Positions 50,003 through 59,432 of a stretch of DNA of 64,000 nucleotides are shown piece by piece. The notes under the pieces were generated by a model that worked only from the letters and a program-made list of their open reading frames with translations, made no database searches and had not been told where the DNA came from. Location: NCBI RefSeq assembly GCF_012427845.1, contig NZ_CP038498.1:2108001-2172000 (forward strand), in the 5' to 3' direction. Made by a program: the position numbers and the translations under genes. Position 1 is the stretch's first letter, and every line of letters begins with the position of its first letter. This DNA is from Pectobacterium punjabense (lineage in GTDB: Bacteria; Pseudomonadota; Gammaproteobacteria; Enterobacterales; Enterobacteriaceae).

Positions 50003-50962
50003 ATGTCTACAATCAACGATGTATCGCGTTTAGCTGGGGTGTCCAAAGCCACAGTCTCCCGGGTGTTGAGTGGTTCACGCGGTGTAAAGGAAGCCAGCCG
50101 GCTTGCGGTATTAAAAGCGGTTGATGAGCTTAAATATCGGCCAAACGTTATCGCTCAATCGCTGTTAAGCCAGTCAACTGGGTGTATCGGCGTCATTTGC
50201 GCACAGGACAACATCAACCAGACGACCGGCTATCTCTATGCGCTGGAAAAACACTTTAGTCGGCATCAAAAGCACCTCTTGTTACGGTTTGCCAGCAGTA
50301 GGACAGAAGTGCTGAGCGTGCTGGATGAACTGACTAGCGGCTTGTGTGATGATATTTTAATCATCGGCGCCCGTTTTCCGCTGAATCTGGCCGATAAGAA
50401 CATTATTCTGATCGACTGCATGGAGACTGATACCACCAACAGCCTACAATTCGATCATGCTTTTGCCACAGAAACAGCGTGTAATTACCTGATTCGGCAG
50501 GGACGACGGCAAATCGCACTGATTAATCCCGCCGCCAGCAGCTCGGCGGAACAGGTGCTGTTAGGGTATAAGCGAGCGCTAGAAAATAACTTTCTGCCGT
50601 TTAACCGCAACCTGATTTTTATGGATTCCTCTTCATCGTCATCGGTAGCGTTGCAAGTGCTGCTCAATAACAGTACGACGCTGAATTTCAATGCGTTGCT
50701 GGTCGCGGATGAACTGGAAGCCAAGCGTGTTATTACACAGCTTCAGGCGTTTAATAAATCGGTGCCAAAAGACATTATGGTATTCAGTCTTGCCGGTTCT
50801 CTCGATGTTCCGGGCATCCCGGCAATACCGGCAATTGAATACTCGATGGATGCGGTAGCCGCCAGAATTGTCTCCTGGCTTAATGAAAAAACGCAGGATG
50901 TACTGGGGTCGTATGTCTTACGGGGCGATTTAATCATTCCAGATATGGCCAACCGGAAATAG
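50003..50962 (+). CDS. LacI/GalR-family transcriptional regulator
   Basis: Regulator of 319 residues. The start MSTINDVSRLAGVSKATVSR follows CAGGGGCAAATA; the in-frame ATG 93 bases upstream lies inside an operator-like sequence and is rejected. The N-terminal helix-turn-helix and hinge helix (NVIAQSLLSQSTGCIGVICA) are canonical. The C-terminal periplasmic-binding-like domain has RRQIALINPAASSSAEQVLL and FNALLVADELEAKRVITQLQ. It is divergent from the PTS IIC gene, making it the likely local repressor. The effector is presumably the incoming sugar or its phosphate. Confidence 0.93.
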   Translation: MSTINDVSRLAGVSKATVSRVLSGSRGVKEASRLAVLKAVDELKYRPNVIAQSLLSQSTGCIGVICAQDNINQTTGYLYALEKHFSRHQKHLLLRFASSRTEVLSVLDELTSGLCDDILIIGARFPLNLADKNIILIDCMETDTTNSLQFDHAFATETACNYLIRQGRRQIALINPAASSSAEQVLLGYKRALENNFLPFNRNLIFMDSSSSSSVALQVLLNNSTTLNFNALLVADELEAKRVITQLQAFNKSVPKDIMVFSLAGSLDVPGIPAIPAIEYSMDAVAARIVSWLNEKTQDVLGSYVLRGDLIIPDMANRK

Positions 50963-50990
50963 AAACGGGTCACGCTGCCTTCAAAATATA

Positions 50991-51031
50991 AAGCCCTTCT
51001 GAATATCTGCTTCAGAAGGGCTTTTCGTTTT
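50991..51031. terminator. Bidirectional terminator between the LacI-type gene and znuB
   Basis: A 12-bp perfect stem (AAGCCCTTCTGA / TCAGAAGGGCTT) with a 9-nt loop. The + side is followed by TTCGTTTT and the - side by TATATTTT. Confidence 0.9.
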
Positions 51032-51047
51032 GGTTTTTTACCAATGA

Positions 51048-51833
51048 CTAAGTGGGTTGCCGCTTAATCAGGCTGACAATAAACAGCAATGATGCGCACA
51101 GTACCACCGAGGGTCCCGCCGGTGTATTGTAGCCGGCCGAGAAGGCCAAACCGCCTGTCACGGCAATCATGCCAACAATAATCGCGATGCTTGCCATTTG
51201 TTCCGGCGTCCGTGCAAAACGTCTGGCGCTAGCGGCGGGAATGATCAGCAGTGAGGTAATGATCAATGCGCCAACAAATTTCATGGCAATGCCAATCGTT
51301 AATGCAGTCGTCAGCATGAGAAGCAACTTGGTGCGTTGGAGCTTCACGCCGTCGACATGCGCCAGCTCAGGGCTGATTGTCATGGAAAGCAGGGCGCGCC
51401 ATTGCCAACGCATGACGGCGACAACGACGATCACGCCAGCACTGATAACCCACAGATCTTCTGTGGTGACGGAGAGTAAATCGCCAAACAGGTACGCCAT
51501 CAGGTCCACGCGTACATTGTTCATTAGGCTGACGACGACCAATCCAAGCGAGAGCGCACTGTGTGCCATGATGCCGAGCAAGGTATCGACGGCCAGATAG
51601 GGGCGTCGCTCCAGCCAGACCAACCCGAGTGCCAGAATGAGCGTTACGGCGATGACGGCGGAAAAGAGGTTGATGTTTAGCAGCAGACCAAATGCAACGC
51701 CGAGTAAGGATGCGTGCGCCAGCGTATCGCCGAAGTAAGACATCCGTCGCCAGACGACGAACGAACCGAGCGGGCCTGCGGCAATAGCCAGCAACATTCC
51801 CGCCAGCCAACCGGGAAACAGCAGCTCTATCAT
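51048..51833 (-). CDS. znuB: Zinc ABC transporter permease ZnuB
   Basis: Inner-membrane permease of the high-affinity zinc uptake system, 261 residues, about eight spans. Starts [20 protein letters not shown]; conserved [20 protein letters not shown] and [18 protein letters not shown] belong to the ABC-3 permease family, as does [20 protein letters not shown]. Its start overlaps the znuC stop by four bases. Both are on the strand opposite znuA, as in E. coli. Confidence 0.97.
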   Translation of the reverse strand: MIELLFPGWLAGMLLAIAAGPLGSFVVWRRMSYFGDTLAHASLLGVAFGLLLNINLFSAVIAVTLILALGLVWLERRPYLAVDTLLGIMAHSALSLGLVVVSLMNNVRVDLMAYLFGDLLSVTTEDLWVISAGVIVVVAVMRWQWRALLSMTISPELAHVDGVKLQRTKLLLMLTTALTIGIAMKFVGALIITSLLIIPAASARRFARTPEQMASIAIIVGMIAVTGGLAFSAGYNTPAGPSVVLCASLLFIVSLIKRQPT

Positions 51834-52588
51834 GCGTCGTTTCCACCTTGTCTTTTTAGAATGATGCGCCCTTGCAGGTCATGGCGATGATTATGATGAT
51901 GGCGATAAATGGCTAATTGCTCCGTGCCACGGTGACCAAACATGGCTAAAAATTCGGGATGAAGGGAAACCACTTCGGGCGTACCGGAGCAGCAAACATG
52001 CTGATTAAGGCACAGGACTTCATCGGTTTTCGCCATCACCAAATGCAAATCGTGTGACACCATCAGTACGCCGCAGTGGAATTCCTGCCGTAGCTGATTA
52101 ATCAGGTCGTACAGTGCCAGTTGCCCATTGACGTCGACACCCTGTGTCGGTTCATCCAGCACCAGAAGCTGAGGCTGGTTGAGCAGTGCGCGAGCTAAGA
52201 GGACGCGTTGGGTTTCGCCACCGGAGAGTTTCTGCATCGGTTGTTCCAGCAGGTGCGCAGCCTGAACGCGTTTAAGGGCGGGTAAAATATCCTGCTTTTT
52301 CACGCCGGGGCGCAGTTGCATAAAACGGCTGACGGTCAAGGGCAGGGTGGTATCCAGATGCAGCTTCTGTGGAACGTAACCGATACGCAGCGCAGGATCG
52401 CGCACCAGCGAGCCAGAAGTGGGGGAAAGCAGTCCCAGGACCACGCGCACTAACGTTGATTTTCCTGCGCCATTCGGCCCAAGCAGCGTCAGAATTCGAC
52501 CTTCCTGCAAGGTCAGAGAAATATCTGACAGAACCTTTCGGCTGCCAAATGTTACTGAAATATTATTAAGTGATACCAATGTAGACAT
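51830..52588 (-). CDS. znuC: Zinc ABC transporter ATP-binding protein ZnuC
   Basis: ATPase subunit, 252 residues (E. coli 251). The start [20 protein letters not shown] is chosen on homology; a 26-codon in-frame extension would run into znuA and the Zur box. Walker A is [15 protein letters not shown], signature [17 protein letters not shown], Walker [13 protein letters not shown] and H-loop [10 protein letters not shown]. The C-terminus is histidine-rich ([10 protein letters not shown]), as is common for zinc transport ATPases. Overlaps znuB, divergent from znuA. Confidence 0.97.
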   Translation of the reverse strand: MSTLVSLNNISVTFGSRKVLSDISLTLQEGRILTLLGPNGAGKSTLVRVVLGLLSPTSGSLVRDPALRIGYVPQKLHLDTTLPLTVSRFMQLRPGVKKQDILPALKRVQAAHLLEQPMQKLSGGETQRVLLARALLNQPQLLVLDEPTQGVDVNGQLALYDLINQLRQEFHCGVLMVSHDLHLVMAKTDEVLCLNQHVCCSGTPEVVSLHPEFLAMFGHRGTEQLAIYRHHHNHRHDLQGRIILKRQGGNDA

Positions 52589-52610
52589 ATAATTCGGTTT
52601 GCATAACTCA

Positions 52611-52635
52611 TGTAACGTTATAATATAACAAACAA
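52611..52635. promoter_or_regulatory. Zur box between znuC and znuA
   Basis: The perfect palindrome GTTATAATATAAC (52617-52629) matches the core of the E. coli Zur site (consensus around TGTTATANTATAACA). It lies in the short divergent spacer, so zinc-loaded Zur can repress both znuCB and znuA. Confidence 0.85.
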
Positions 52636-52649
52636 CACGATAAAAATCG

Positions 52650-53675
52650 ATGGGATCGACTTTCATGCAGCAATCAATTCAACAAAAAAAATGTATTCAG
52701 CCAAAAAAATGGTTAAAAAGTGTGTTTGTTGCCAGCGCGCTACTCGCAAGCGGGATGTCAATCAACGCGGCATCCGCTGCGGTCATTACGTCCATTCGCC
52801 CTTTGGGATTCATTGCGTCGGCGATTGCCGATGGCGTGACGCCAACTGAGGTTCTATTACCTGATGGTGCATCGCCCCACGATTATGCCTTGCGCCCGTC
52901 TGATGTCCAGCGTTTACAGTCCGCCGACCTGGTGATTTGGGTTGGGCCGGAAATGGAAGCCTTCCTTGGGAAACCGTTAGCGAAAATTTCGCCAGCAAAG
53001 CAGATTGCGCTTTCCACGCTGCCAGGCATTAAATCTGCGCTGGAAAAAGAGGCTGGACACGATCATGAAAATAGCCATGAGCAGGCACATGATGAGCATG
53101 AAAAAGGTCACGAGCACAGCCATGATGACGTCGACGATGATCACCATCATGGTGAGTACAATATGCACATTTGGCTCTCGCCGGAGATGACAAAACAGGC
53201 GGCAATCGCTATTCATGCAAAATTATTGGAACTTATGCCTCAGAATAAGGACAAACTAGACGCGAATCTGCTTTATTTCACGGATAAAATTGCACAAGCA
53301 GATGAAAAAATTGTTAAGATGCTAGCGCCTGTGCAGGGTAGAGGCTATTTCGTGTTCCATGATGCCTATGGCTATTTTGAGAAACACTATGGATTAAGTC
53401 CCTTGGGTTACTTTACTGTTAACCCCGAAATTCAGCCCGGTGCACAGCGTTTACATCAAATACGAACACAGTTGGTTGAGCACAAAGCCGTATGCGTTTT
53501 TGCTGAACCACAATTCAGGCCAGCCGTTATTAATGCTGTTGCCAAGGGAACCGACGTGCGCTCGGGTGTGCTCGATCCATTGGGGAGCAATATTGCACTG
53601 GGTAGAGATAGCTATGCCGATTTCTTGTTGCAGCTATCGAACCAGTATGTGAGCTGTCTGGAGGAAAAATTATGA
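52650..53675 (+). CDS. znuA: Zinc ABC transporter substrate-binding protein ZnuA
   Basis: Periplasmic zinc-binding protein of the cluster 9 family, 341 residues from this ATG; an ATG 15 bases later (MQQSIQQKK) is equally possible and neither has a strong ribosome-binding site. The signal peptide contains [20 protein letters not shown] and is cleaved around ASA. Zinc ligands occur in [20 protein letters not shown] and [15 protein letters not shown] His/Asp/Glu-rich loop (about 136-168, with HEHSHDD and DDHHHGE) is the expected metal-scavenging loop. mepM follows after 12 bases with a GTG start. Confidence 0.96.
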   Translation: MGSTFMQQSIQQKKCIQPKKWLKSVFVASALLASGMSINAASAAVITSIRPLGFIASAIADGVTPTEVLLPDGASPHDYALRPSDVQRLQSADLVIWVGPEMEAFLGKPLAKISPAKQIALSTLPGIKSALEKEAGHDHENSHEQAHDEHEKGHEHSHDDVDDDHHHGEYNMHIWLSPEMTKQAAIAIHAKLLELMPQNKDKLDANLLYFTDKIAQADEKIVKMLAPVQGRGYFVFHDAYGYFEKHYGLSPLGYFTVNPEIQPGAQRLHQIRTQLVEHKAVCVFAEPQFRPAVINAVAKGTDVRSGVLDPLGSNIALGRDSYADFLLQLSNQYVSCLEEKL

Positions 53676-53687
53676 GGATACGAATAA

Positions 53688-55010
53688 GTGCAGCAGATAG
53701 TCCGAACTATCGCTCTGGCGTATAACAGTTTACCACGCCCCCATCGCGTCATGCTGGGGTCGCTTACCGTTGTGACATTGGCCGTCGCTGTTTGGCGGCC
53801 TTTTGTTTATCCCCACGTCGATGATGCCCCTGTCATTGTGAAAGATATCGACCTGGAAACCAGCCAACTGCGTACTCTGACGCCTGAAGCCAGTGAGCCG
53901 ATAGATCAACCCTCGCCTGATGATGACATCCCACAAGATGAGCTCGATGATAAGGTTGCCGATGAAGGCGACGTCCACGAGTACATCGTCTCTACGGGGG
54001 ATACCTTAAGCAGTATTTTGACGCAGTACGGCATTGATATTGCCGATGTCACCCAACTCGCTGACCAGAATAAAGATTTGCGAAACTTGAAAATTGGTCA
54101 ACAGCTATCCTGGGCTTTGGGAGAGAATGGCGATCTGCAAAGCTTGACTTGGCAGATGTCCCGCCGTGAAACTCGCATTTATGAGCGTGTGGGTACAGAT
54201 TTTAAAGAGCGAATTGAAACGCTGAAAGGTGAGTGGCGCAACAGCGTACTGAATGGTCGGGTGAGTGGCAGTTTTGTCAGCAGCGCAAAAAATGCTGGCT
54301 TGACCAGCACAGAAGTGCGTGAAGTCATCAAAGCGCTGCAATGGCAGTTGGATTTCCGTAAATTACGCAAAGACGATACCTTCTCTGTGCTGATGTCCCG
54401 TGAAATGCTTGATGGTAAAAGTGAACAAAGTGAGCTGGTCGGTGTTCGCCTGAATACCGGTGGTAAAGACTATTACGCCATTCGTGCGGAAGACGGCAAA
54501 TTCTACGATCGCGAAGGCTCTGGTCTGACGCGTGGTTTTATGCGTTTCCCGACCATGAAACAGTTCCGAATTTCCTCCAACTTTAATCCACGTCGTTTGA
54601 ATCCGGTGACCGGGCGCGTCGCACCGCATAAAGGTGTCGATTTTGCTATGCCGGTAGGGTCACCCGTTCTGGCCGTTGGGGATGGCGAAGTGGTGATTGC
54701 AAAGCGCAGCGGTGCTGCGGGGAATTATGTCGCTATACGTCACGGCCGCCAGTACACCACGCGCTACATGCATATGCATCGTATTCTGGTTAAGCCAGGG
54801 CAGAAAGTGAAACGTGGCGACCGCATCGGGCTATCTGGTAACACAGGGCGCTCCACTGGGCCGCATCTGCACTACGAATTCTGGATCAACCAGCAGGCAG
54901 TTAACCCGTTAACGGCGCAACTGCCGCGCTCTGAAGGGCTGGCAGGTAAAGAGCGTCGTGACTATCTGGCGCAGGTGAAGGAAGTCGTGCCGCAGCTTAA
55001 GTTTGATTAA
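53688..55010 (+). CDS. mepM: Murein DD-endopeptidase MepM
   Basis: Periplasmic, inner-membrane-anchored M23 endopeptidase cutting D-Ala-mDAP cross-links to allow peptidoglycan growth (YebA). 440 residues, as in E. coli. GTG start follows ATGAGGATACGAATAA. One membrane span lies at about 20-38 (VMLGSLTVVTLAVAVW). A LysM/OapA-like domain begins near 96 (HEYIVSTGDTLSSILTQYGI). The M23 domain (about 300-405) has FNPRRLNPVTGRVAPHKGVD with zinc ligands H and D, and the HxH motif in GPHLHYEFWINQ. Closely follows znuA, possibly sharing its transcript. Confidence 0.96.
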   Translation: MQQIVRTIALAYNSLPRPHRVMLGSLTVVTLAVAVWRPFVYPHVDDAPVIVKDIDLETSQLRTLTPEASEPIDQPSPDDDIPQDELDDKVADEGDVHEYIVSTGDTLSSILTQYGIDIADVTQLADQNKDLRNLKIGQQLSWALGENGDLQSLTWQMSRRETRIYERVGTDFKERIETLKGEWRNSVLNGRVSGSFVSSAKNAGLTSTEVREVIKALQWQLDFRKLRKDDTFSVLMSREMLDGKSEQSELVGVRLNTGGKDYYAIRAEDGKFYDREGSGLTRGFMRFPTMKQFRISSNFNPRRLNPVTGRVAPHKGVDFAMPVGSPVLAVGDGEVVIAKRSGAAGNYVAIRHGRQYTTRYMHMHRILVKPGQKVKRGDRIGLSGNTGRSTGPHLHYEFWINQQAVNPLTAQLPRSEGLAGKERRDYLAQVKEVVPQLKFD

Positions 55011-55012
55011 CG

Positions 55013-55092
55013 ATATCCGTCATACTTTACGTTGTTTGTGCGTTGGTCAAAATGTTAACGTTTTGTCACGCAACTCGAATGATTTAGGATAG
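55013..55092. repeat. Internally deleted ERIC-type element (about 80 bp)
   Basis: The left end ATATCCGTCATACTTTACGT and right end ACTCGAATGATTTAGGAT match both termini of the intact 127-bp elements. The centre is replaced by a shorter palindromic CAAAATGTTAACGTTTTG. It lies immediately after the mepM stop and before its terminator. Confidence 0.7.
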
Positions 55093-55107
55093 TACGGACT
55101 GCATGTT

Positions 55108-55138
55108 ATGCCGGTGGCTTGCTGCCGGCATTTTCATT
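55108..55138 (+). terminator. Terminator of mepM
   Basis: Stem ATGCCGG / CCGGCAT with a 10-nt loop is followed by TTTCATTTA. Confidence 0.7.
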
Positions 55139-55265
55139 TATAGAACGCAGGCTCTTGGTTTTTTATTGTCGAGCAGATGTGTTTTTGCGTAATTGTTGGC
55201 GGGTGTTGCTAAACGCTAAGCGACAATTATGATTGTGTTTATTGATTGATCTGAAGAGTTTAGGC

Positions 55266-56237
55266 ATGGAAAAAGAAAAAAAATCGAACGCTGAATTTGT
55301 TCCCCAGTTTCAACGCGCCTTTTTTCATCCGCGCTATTGGGGCGTTTGGTTAGGCGTTGGTGTGATGGCACTCGCGGCCTATATTCCCGCTCGGTTAAGA
55401 AACCCGGTGCTGGGCGGGTTAGGGCGTTTTGTTGGGAGAATATCAAAAGGTGCCCGCCGCCGTGCTCGCATTAATCTGCTGTATTGCATGCCGGAATTAA
55501 CGGAAGCACAGCGCGAAGCCATCATTGACGACATGTTTGCGACGGCACCTCAGTCGATGATCATGATGGTAGAAGTGGGGATTCGTAACCCGAAGAAAAT
55601 AGAGAAGTATGTGCGCTGGCATGGTGAAGACATTCTTGAACGCATTAAAGCGCAAGAGAAGAACGTGATCTTTCTGGTTCCGCATGGATGGGGCGTTGAT
55701 ATCCCAGCGATGCTGCTGACCTCTCGCGGGCAGCGTATGGCGGCGATGTTCCACAACCAGAAAAATGCGCTGGTGGATTATTGGTGGAATCGGTTACGTC
55801 GTCGCTTCGGTGGACGCATCCATGCCCGCAACGATGGTATTAAACCGTTTATTAGCTCCGTGCGCTCCGGGTGCTGGGGGTATTATTTACCCGATCAGGA
55901 TCACGGCCCTGAGCACAGCGAGTTTGTGGATTTCTTCGCAACCTATAAGGCAACGTTGCCTGCCGTCGGACGGCTGATGAAAGTGTGTCGCGCTGATATT
56001 GTGCCGCTGTTCCCGGTGTATAACGCCAAAGACGGTTGCCTAGATGTGTTTATACGTCCGCCGATGGATGATTTGGCGGAAGCGGATGATGCTTACATTG
56101 CACGGCGCATGAATGAAGAGGTAGAGATTCTGGTCAGGCCGAACCCAGAACAGTACACCTGGATTCTGAAGCTGTTAAAAACCCGTAAGCCGGGAGAAAT
56201 TGAGCCGTATTGTCGGGATGATTTATACCGTAATTAA
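55266..56237 (+). CDS. lpxM: Lauroyl-KDO2-lipid IVA myristoyltransferase LpxM (MsbB)
   Basis: Inner-membrane late acyltransferase completing hexa-acylated lipid A. 323 residues, the E. coli length, using the ATG of MEKEKKSNAEF; a GTG or ATG-like start 33 bases earlier is not conserved. An N-terminal membrane anchor lies at about 25-45 (WGVWLGVGVMALAAYIPARL). The catalytic HX4D motif is in VPHGWGVDIPAML. PDQDHGPEHSEFVDFF and VPLFPVYN are family hallmarks. The order mepM-lpxM-pykA matches E. coli. Confidence 0.96.
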   Translation: MEKEKKSNAEFVPQFQRAFFHPRYWGVWLGVGVMALAAYIPARLRNPVLGGLGRFVGRISKGARRRARINLLYCMPELTEAQREAIIDDMFATAPQSMIMMVEVGIRNPKKIEKYVRWHGEDILERIKAQEKNVIFLVPHGWGVDIPAMLLTSRGQRMAAMFHNQKNALVDYWWNRLRRRFGGRIHARNDGIKPFISSVRSGCWGYYLPDQDHGPEHSEFVDFFATYKATLPAVGRLMKVCRADIVPLFPVYNAKDGCLDVFIRPPMDDLAEADDAYIARRMNEEVEILVRPNPEQYTWILKLLKTRKPGEIEPYCRDDLYRN

Positions 56238-56272
56238 TTGCGAGATGAATCGCGGGTAGCCGCCGATGGATA

Positions 56273-56304
56273 AAAAAGCCGGACGAGAAATCGTCCGGCT
56301 TTTT
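56273..56304. terminator. Bidirectional terminator between lpxM and pykA
   Basis: A 14-bp perfect stem (AAAAAGCCGGACGA / TCGTCCGGCTTTTT) with a GAAA loop, T-rich on both strands, between convergent genes. Confidence 0.95.
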
Positions 56305-56352
56305 GCTCGAATGAACCGCCCACCACTACGTAGCGGATCGGTCATGCAATGA

Positions 56353-57795
56353 TTATTCCACGCGTAGAATGCGAATCGTGTTGGTTGTACCTACCGTCCC
56401 CATGATGTCACCCTGTGTAACGATGACCAGATCCCCAGACATCAGGAAGCCTTTATCGCGCAGTCGGATCACCGCATCATTGGCCGCGGCAACGCCATCG
56501 GTGTAACTATCGAAATGCACAGGGGTGACGCCGCGATACAGTGCGGTCAGATTCAGCGTGTGCTCATGACGAGACATGGCGAAAATGGGCAAGCCGGAAC
56601 TGATACGGGACATCATTAGCGCAGTGCGGCCAGATTCCGTCATGGCGATCAGCGCGGTAACCCCTTTCAGGTGGTTGGCCGCGTACATGGAAGACATCGC
56701 AATCGATTCCTCCGTGTTATCAAACTGCACGTCAAGGCGATGTTTGGAAACGTTGATGCTTGGAATTTTCTCCGCGCCTAAACACACTTTCGCCATGGCA
56801 GCGACGGTTTCAGCAGGATATTGACCCGCCGCGGTCTCTGCTGACAGCATCACTGCATCGGTGCCATCGAGTACGGCGTTGGCGACGTCCATCACCTCGG
56901 CGCGTGTTGGCATCGGGTTAGTGATCATCGATTCCATCATCTGCGTAGCGGTAATAACCGCACGGTTCAACTGACGGGCGCGGCGAATCAACTTCTTCTG
57001 AATCCCCACCAGTTCTGGATCGCCAATTTCGACGCCCAGATCGCCCCTCGCGACCATCACCACGTCGGAAGCCAGAATAATGTCATCCATTGCGGCATCT
57101 GAACAAACGGCTTCTGCGCGTTCAACTTTTGATACGATCTTGGCGTTACAGCCTGCGTCACGTGCGAGTCGGCGTGCGTAGTTGAGGTCTTCGCCGGTAC
57201 GTGGGAAAGAGACAGCCAGATAGTCGACGCCAATTTTTGCGGCAGTAATAATGTCGGCTTTATCTTTTTCCGTCAGCGCTTCGGCAGACAAGCCGCCACC
57301 GAGTTTGTTGATACCTTTGTTGTTAGACAACGGCCCACCAACGGTGACTTCGGTATATACTTTCAGACCTTCAACCTGAAGGACTTTCAACTGTACCCGA
57401 CCATCATCCAATAGCAGGATATCGCCTGGCACCACGTCGCTCGGCAAGCCTTTATAATCGATCCCGACTTTTTCTTTATCGCCTTCGCCTTTCGCTAAAT
57501 TGGCATCTAGTAAGAATTTGTCGCCGACATTCAGGAAAATTTTACCTTCTTTGAAGGTAGAAACACGGATTTTTGGACCCTGTAGATCGCCAAGAATGGC
57601 AACATGGCGGCCTAATTTTGCCGCAATTTCACGAACTTTGTTGGCACGTAATTGATGGTCTTCTGCTGTGCCGTGAGAAAAATTCATGCGTACTACGTTA
57701 GCGCCCGCACTGATAATCTTTTCAAGATTATTATCACGGTCGGTAGCGGGCCCCAGGGTGGTGACAATCTTGGTTCTTCTGAGCCGTCTGGACAT
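56353..57795 (-). CDS. pykA: Pyruvate kinase II PykA
   Basis: Glycolytic enzyme making pyruvate and ATP from phosphoenolpyruvate and ADP, AMP/sugar-phosphate-activated type. 480 residues as in E. coli. Starts [19 protein letters not shown]; the active site includes [29 protein letters not shown], the pyruvate kinase signature with [22 protein letters not shown] and [21 protein letters not shown]-terminal allosteric domain from about 350. ATG follows AACGGAGTTATAC. hexR lies upstream on the same strand, separated by an ERIC element. Confidence 0.98.
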   Translation of the reverse strand: MSRRLRRTKIVTTLGPATDRDNNLEKIISAGANVVRMNFSHGTAEDHQLRANKVREIAAKLGRHVAILGDLQGPKIRVSTFKEGKIFLNVGDKFLLDANLAKGEGDKEKVGIDYKGLPSDVVPGDILLLDDGRVQLKVLQVEGLKVYTEVTVGGPLSNNKGINKLGGGLSAEALTEKDKADIITAAKIGVDYLAVSFPRTGEDLNYARRLARDAGCNAKIVSKVERAEAVCSDAAMDDIILASDVVMVARGDLGVEIGDPELVGIQKKLIRRARQLNRAVITATQMMESMITNPMPTRAEVMDVANAVLDGTDAVMLSAETAAGQYPAETVAAMAKVCLGAEKIPSINVSKHRLDVQFDNTEESIAMSSMYAANHLKGVTALIAMTESGRTALMMSRISSGLPIFAMSRHEHTLNLTALYRGVTPVHFDSYTDGVAAANDAVIRLRDKGFLMSGDLVIVTQGDIMGTVGTTNTIRILRVE

Positions 57796-58010
57796 GTATA
57801 ACTCCGTTCACTTGTGAAGCTGTCGTGTTGCGATTAAGCGTCGAATAACGGTGCAAAATGTCACTTTACAACAAACTATTTCACCTGCGTTATTCGAACA
57901 TCGTGTTGAGTCTGATTATCATACTGTACAGGTAATCCCCGTCATCTTTCCATGACCGTAGTCTCTGGTCACCTCAAGATGAAACAGGTTGATGATACCG
58001 CTCATTTCTC
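57796..58010 (-). other. pykA upstream region
   Basis: Part of the 383-base gap between pykA and hexR. It should contain the pykA promoter; I did not find a HexR-type palindrome or a convincing -35/-10 pair. No gene is visible. Confidence 0.4.
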
Positions 58011-58137
<127 letters not shown>

Positions 58138-58178
58138 AGGTATAACTCAAAAACAAAGCACAATCTAAAAATGACCTA

Positions 58179-59048
58179 TCACCTGAAGGGATTGATCAAT
58201 CGTTCATCTTTATCAAAGCGTGATTCGCGCAAGGCCTCTTTGACCCGTTTCAGGTTATCACGAAATTTTTCTCCGCGGCGTAAAGTAAATCCTGTCGCCA
58301 GCACATCGATCAGCGTTAACTGAGCGATACGGGACACCATCGGCATATAGACATCGGTATCTTCAGGCACATCAAGCCGCAGTGCTAGCGAGGCTTCACG
58401 CGCCAGCGGTGTGCCGTCCGAGGTAATGGCGATCACGGTTGCATCATTCTCGCGCGCTAACTGTGCCATTTCGACCAGACTCTTGGTTCTGCCAGTATGG
58501 GAGATCAACACTACGACATCGCCGTCGCTGGAATTCATGCAGCTCATGCGCTGCATAACGATGTCATCGAAATAAACGACGGGGATATTGAAGCGGAAAA
58601 ATTTGTTCATCGCATCGTGTGCGACGGCGGCGGAGGCACCCAAGCCAAAGAAAGAGATTTTCTTTGCCTGCGTGAGCAAATCCACGGCGCGGTTGACGGC
58701 AGTGACATCCAGACTGGATTTCACCTGCTCTAAGCCAGCCATCGCGGATTCAAAGATTTTACTGGTGTAGGCGTCAACGCTGTCATCTTCTTCAACGTTA
58801 CGGTTCACATACGGCGTACCGTTTGCCAGACTTTGCGCCAGATGTAGTTTAAAATCGGGAAAACCCTTAGTTTCAAGGCGACGACAGAAACGATTAACCG
58901 TTGGTTCACTGACGTCGGCCATTTTTGCCAAGGTCGCGATGCTGGAGTGAATGGCCGTCTGCGGAGTGCTCAGGATCACTTCAGCCACTTTTCTTTCTGA
59001 TTTGCTCAAGAGTTCTAAGTGACTCTGGATTTTTTCCAGCATATTCAT
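58179..59048 (-). CDS. hexR: Transcriptional regulator HexR
   Basis: RpiR-family regulator, 289 residues as in E. coli, represses central carbon genes such as zwf and is released by 2-keto-3-deoxy-6-phosphogluconate. Start MNMLEKIQSHLELLSKSERK is chosen on homology; the in-frame extension upstream (MPVVPLVEIGK...) is not conserved. The N-terminal helix-turn-helix lies at about 20-75 (MADVSEPTVNRFCRRLETKG). The SIS domain (about 125-260) has SFFGLGASAAVAHDA and VLISHTGRTKSLVEMA. It is divergent from zwf with a HexR operator between them. Confidence 0.97.
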   Translation of the reverse strand: MNMLEKIQSHLELLSKSERKVAEVILSTPQTAIHSSIATLAKMADVSEPTVNRFCRRLETKGFPDFKLHLAQSLANGTPYVNRNVEEDDSVDAYTSKIFESAMAGLEQVKSSLDVTAVNRAVDLLTQAKKISFFGLGASAAVAHDAMNKFFRFNIPVVYFDDIVMQRMSCMNSSDGDVVVLISHTGRTKSLVEMAQLARENDATVIAITSDGTPLAREASLALRLDVPEDTDVYMPMVSRIAQLTLIDVLATGFTLRRGEKFRDNLKRVKEALRESRFDKDERLINPFR

Positions 59049-59393
59049 ACGACAAGGGCCATGTAAGTTTTTTCCAATTTCAACTAAAGGTACAACTGGC
59101 ATGCATTACGTGAAAAAATGCAGGTCATGAAAATATACTACGACCCTGTGGTGGTTGGCAGCGTGCAACATGCTAAGTTGTGCCCTTTTTTTGCCAGAAC
59201 ATGACATGTGTCTAACTTTCAGAAAAGTAATCGACTGTCAAAAACGACGAAAAATTTCGGTTTAGGGCAAATCAATAAGTGATTCCAACCACGGCACAGA
59301 CCGATTTATGTGTGGTTTTCGGTCAATACCACCCGTTATTTGGCATTTTTATGATGGGTTTACTGGCTGTAGTCAAAAAGAGTACATTAGCGC

Positions 59394-59408
59394 TGTAATA
59401 AAATTACA
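59394..59408 (+). promoter_or_regulatory. HexR operator upstream of zwf
   Basis: TGTAATAAAATTACA is an inverted repeat matching the known gammaproteobacterial HexR consensus (TGTARTWWWATTACA-like). It ends 24 bases before the zwf ATG. A possible zwf promoter (TTTACT, 18-base spacer, TACATT) lies just upstream, so HexR bound here would sit at or just after the transcription start. The rest of the 384-base hexR-zwf spacer shows nothing else I can identify. Confidence 0.85.
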
Positions 59409-59432
59409 GCATCCTGCAACGAGGAGATGAAC

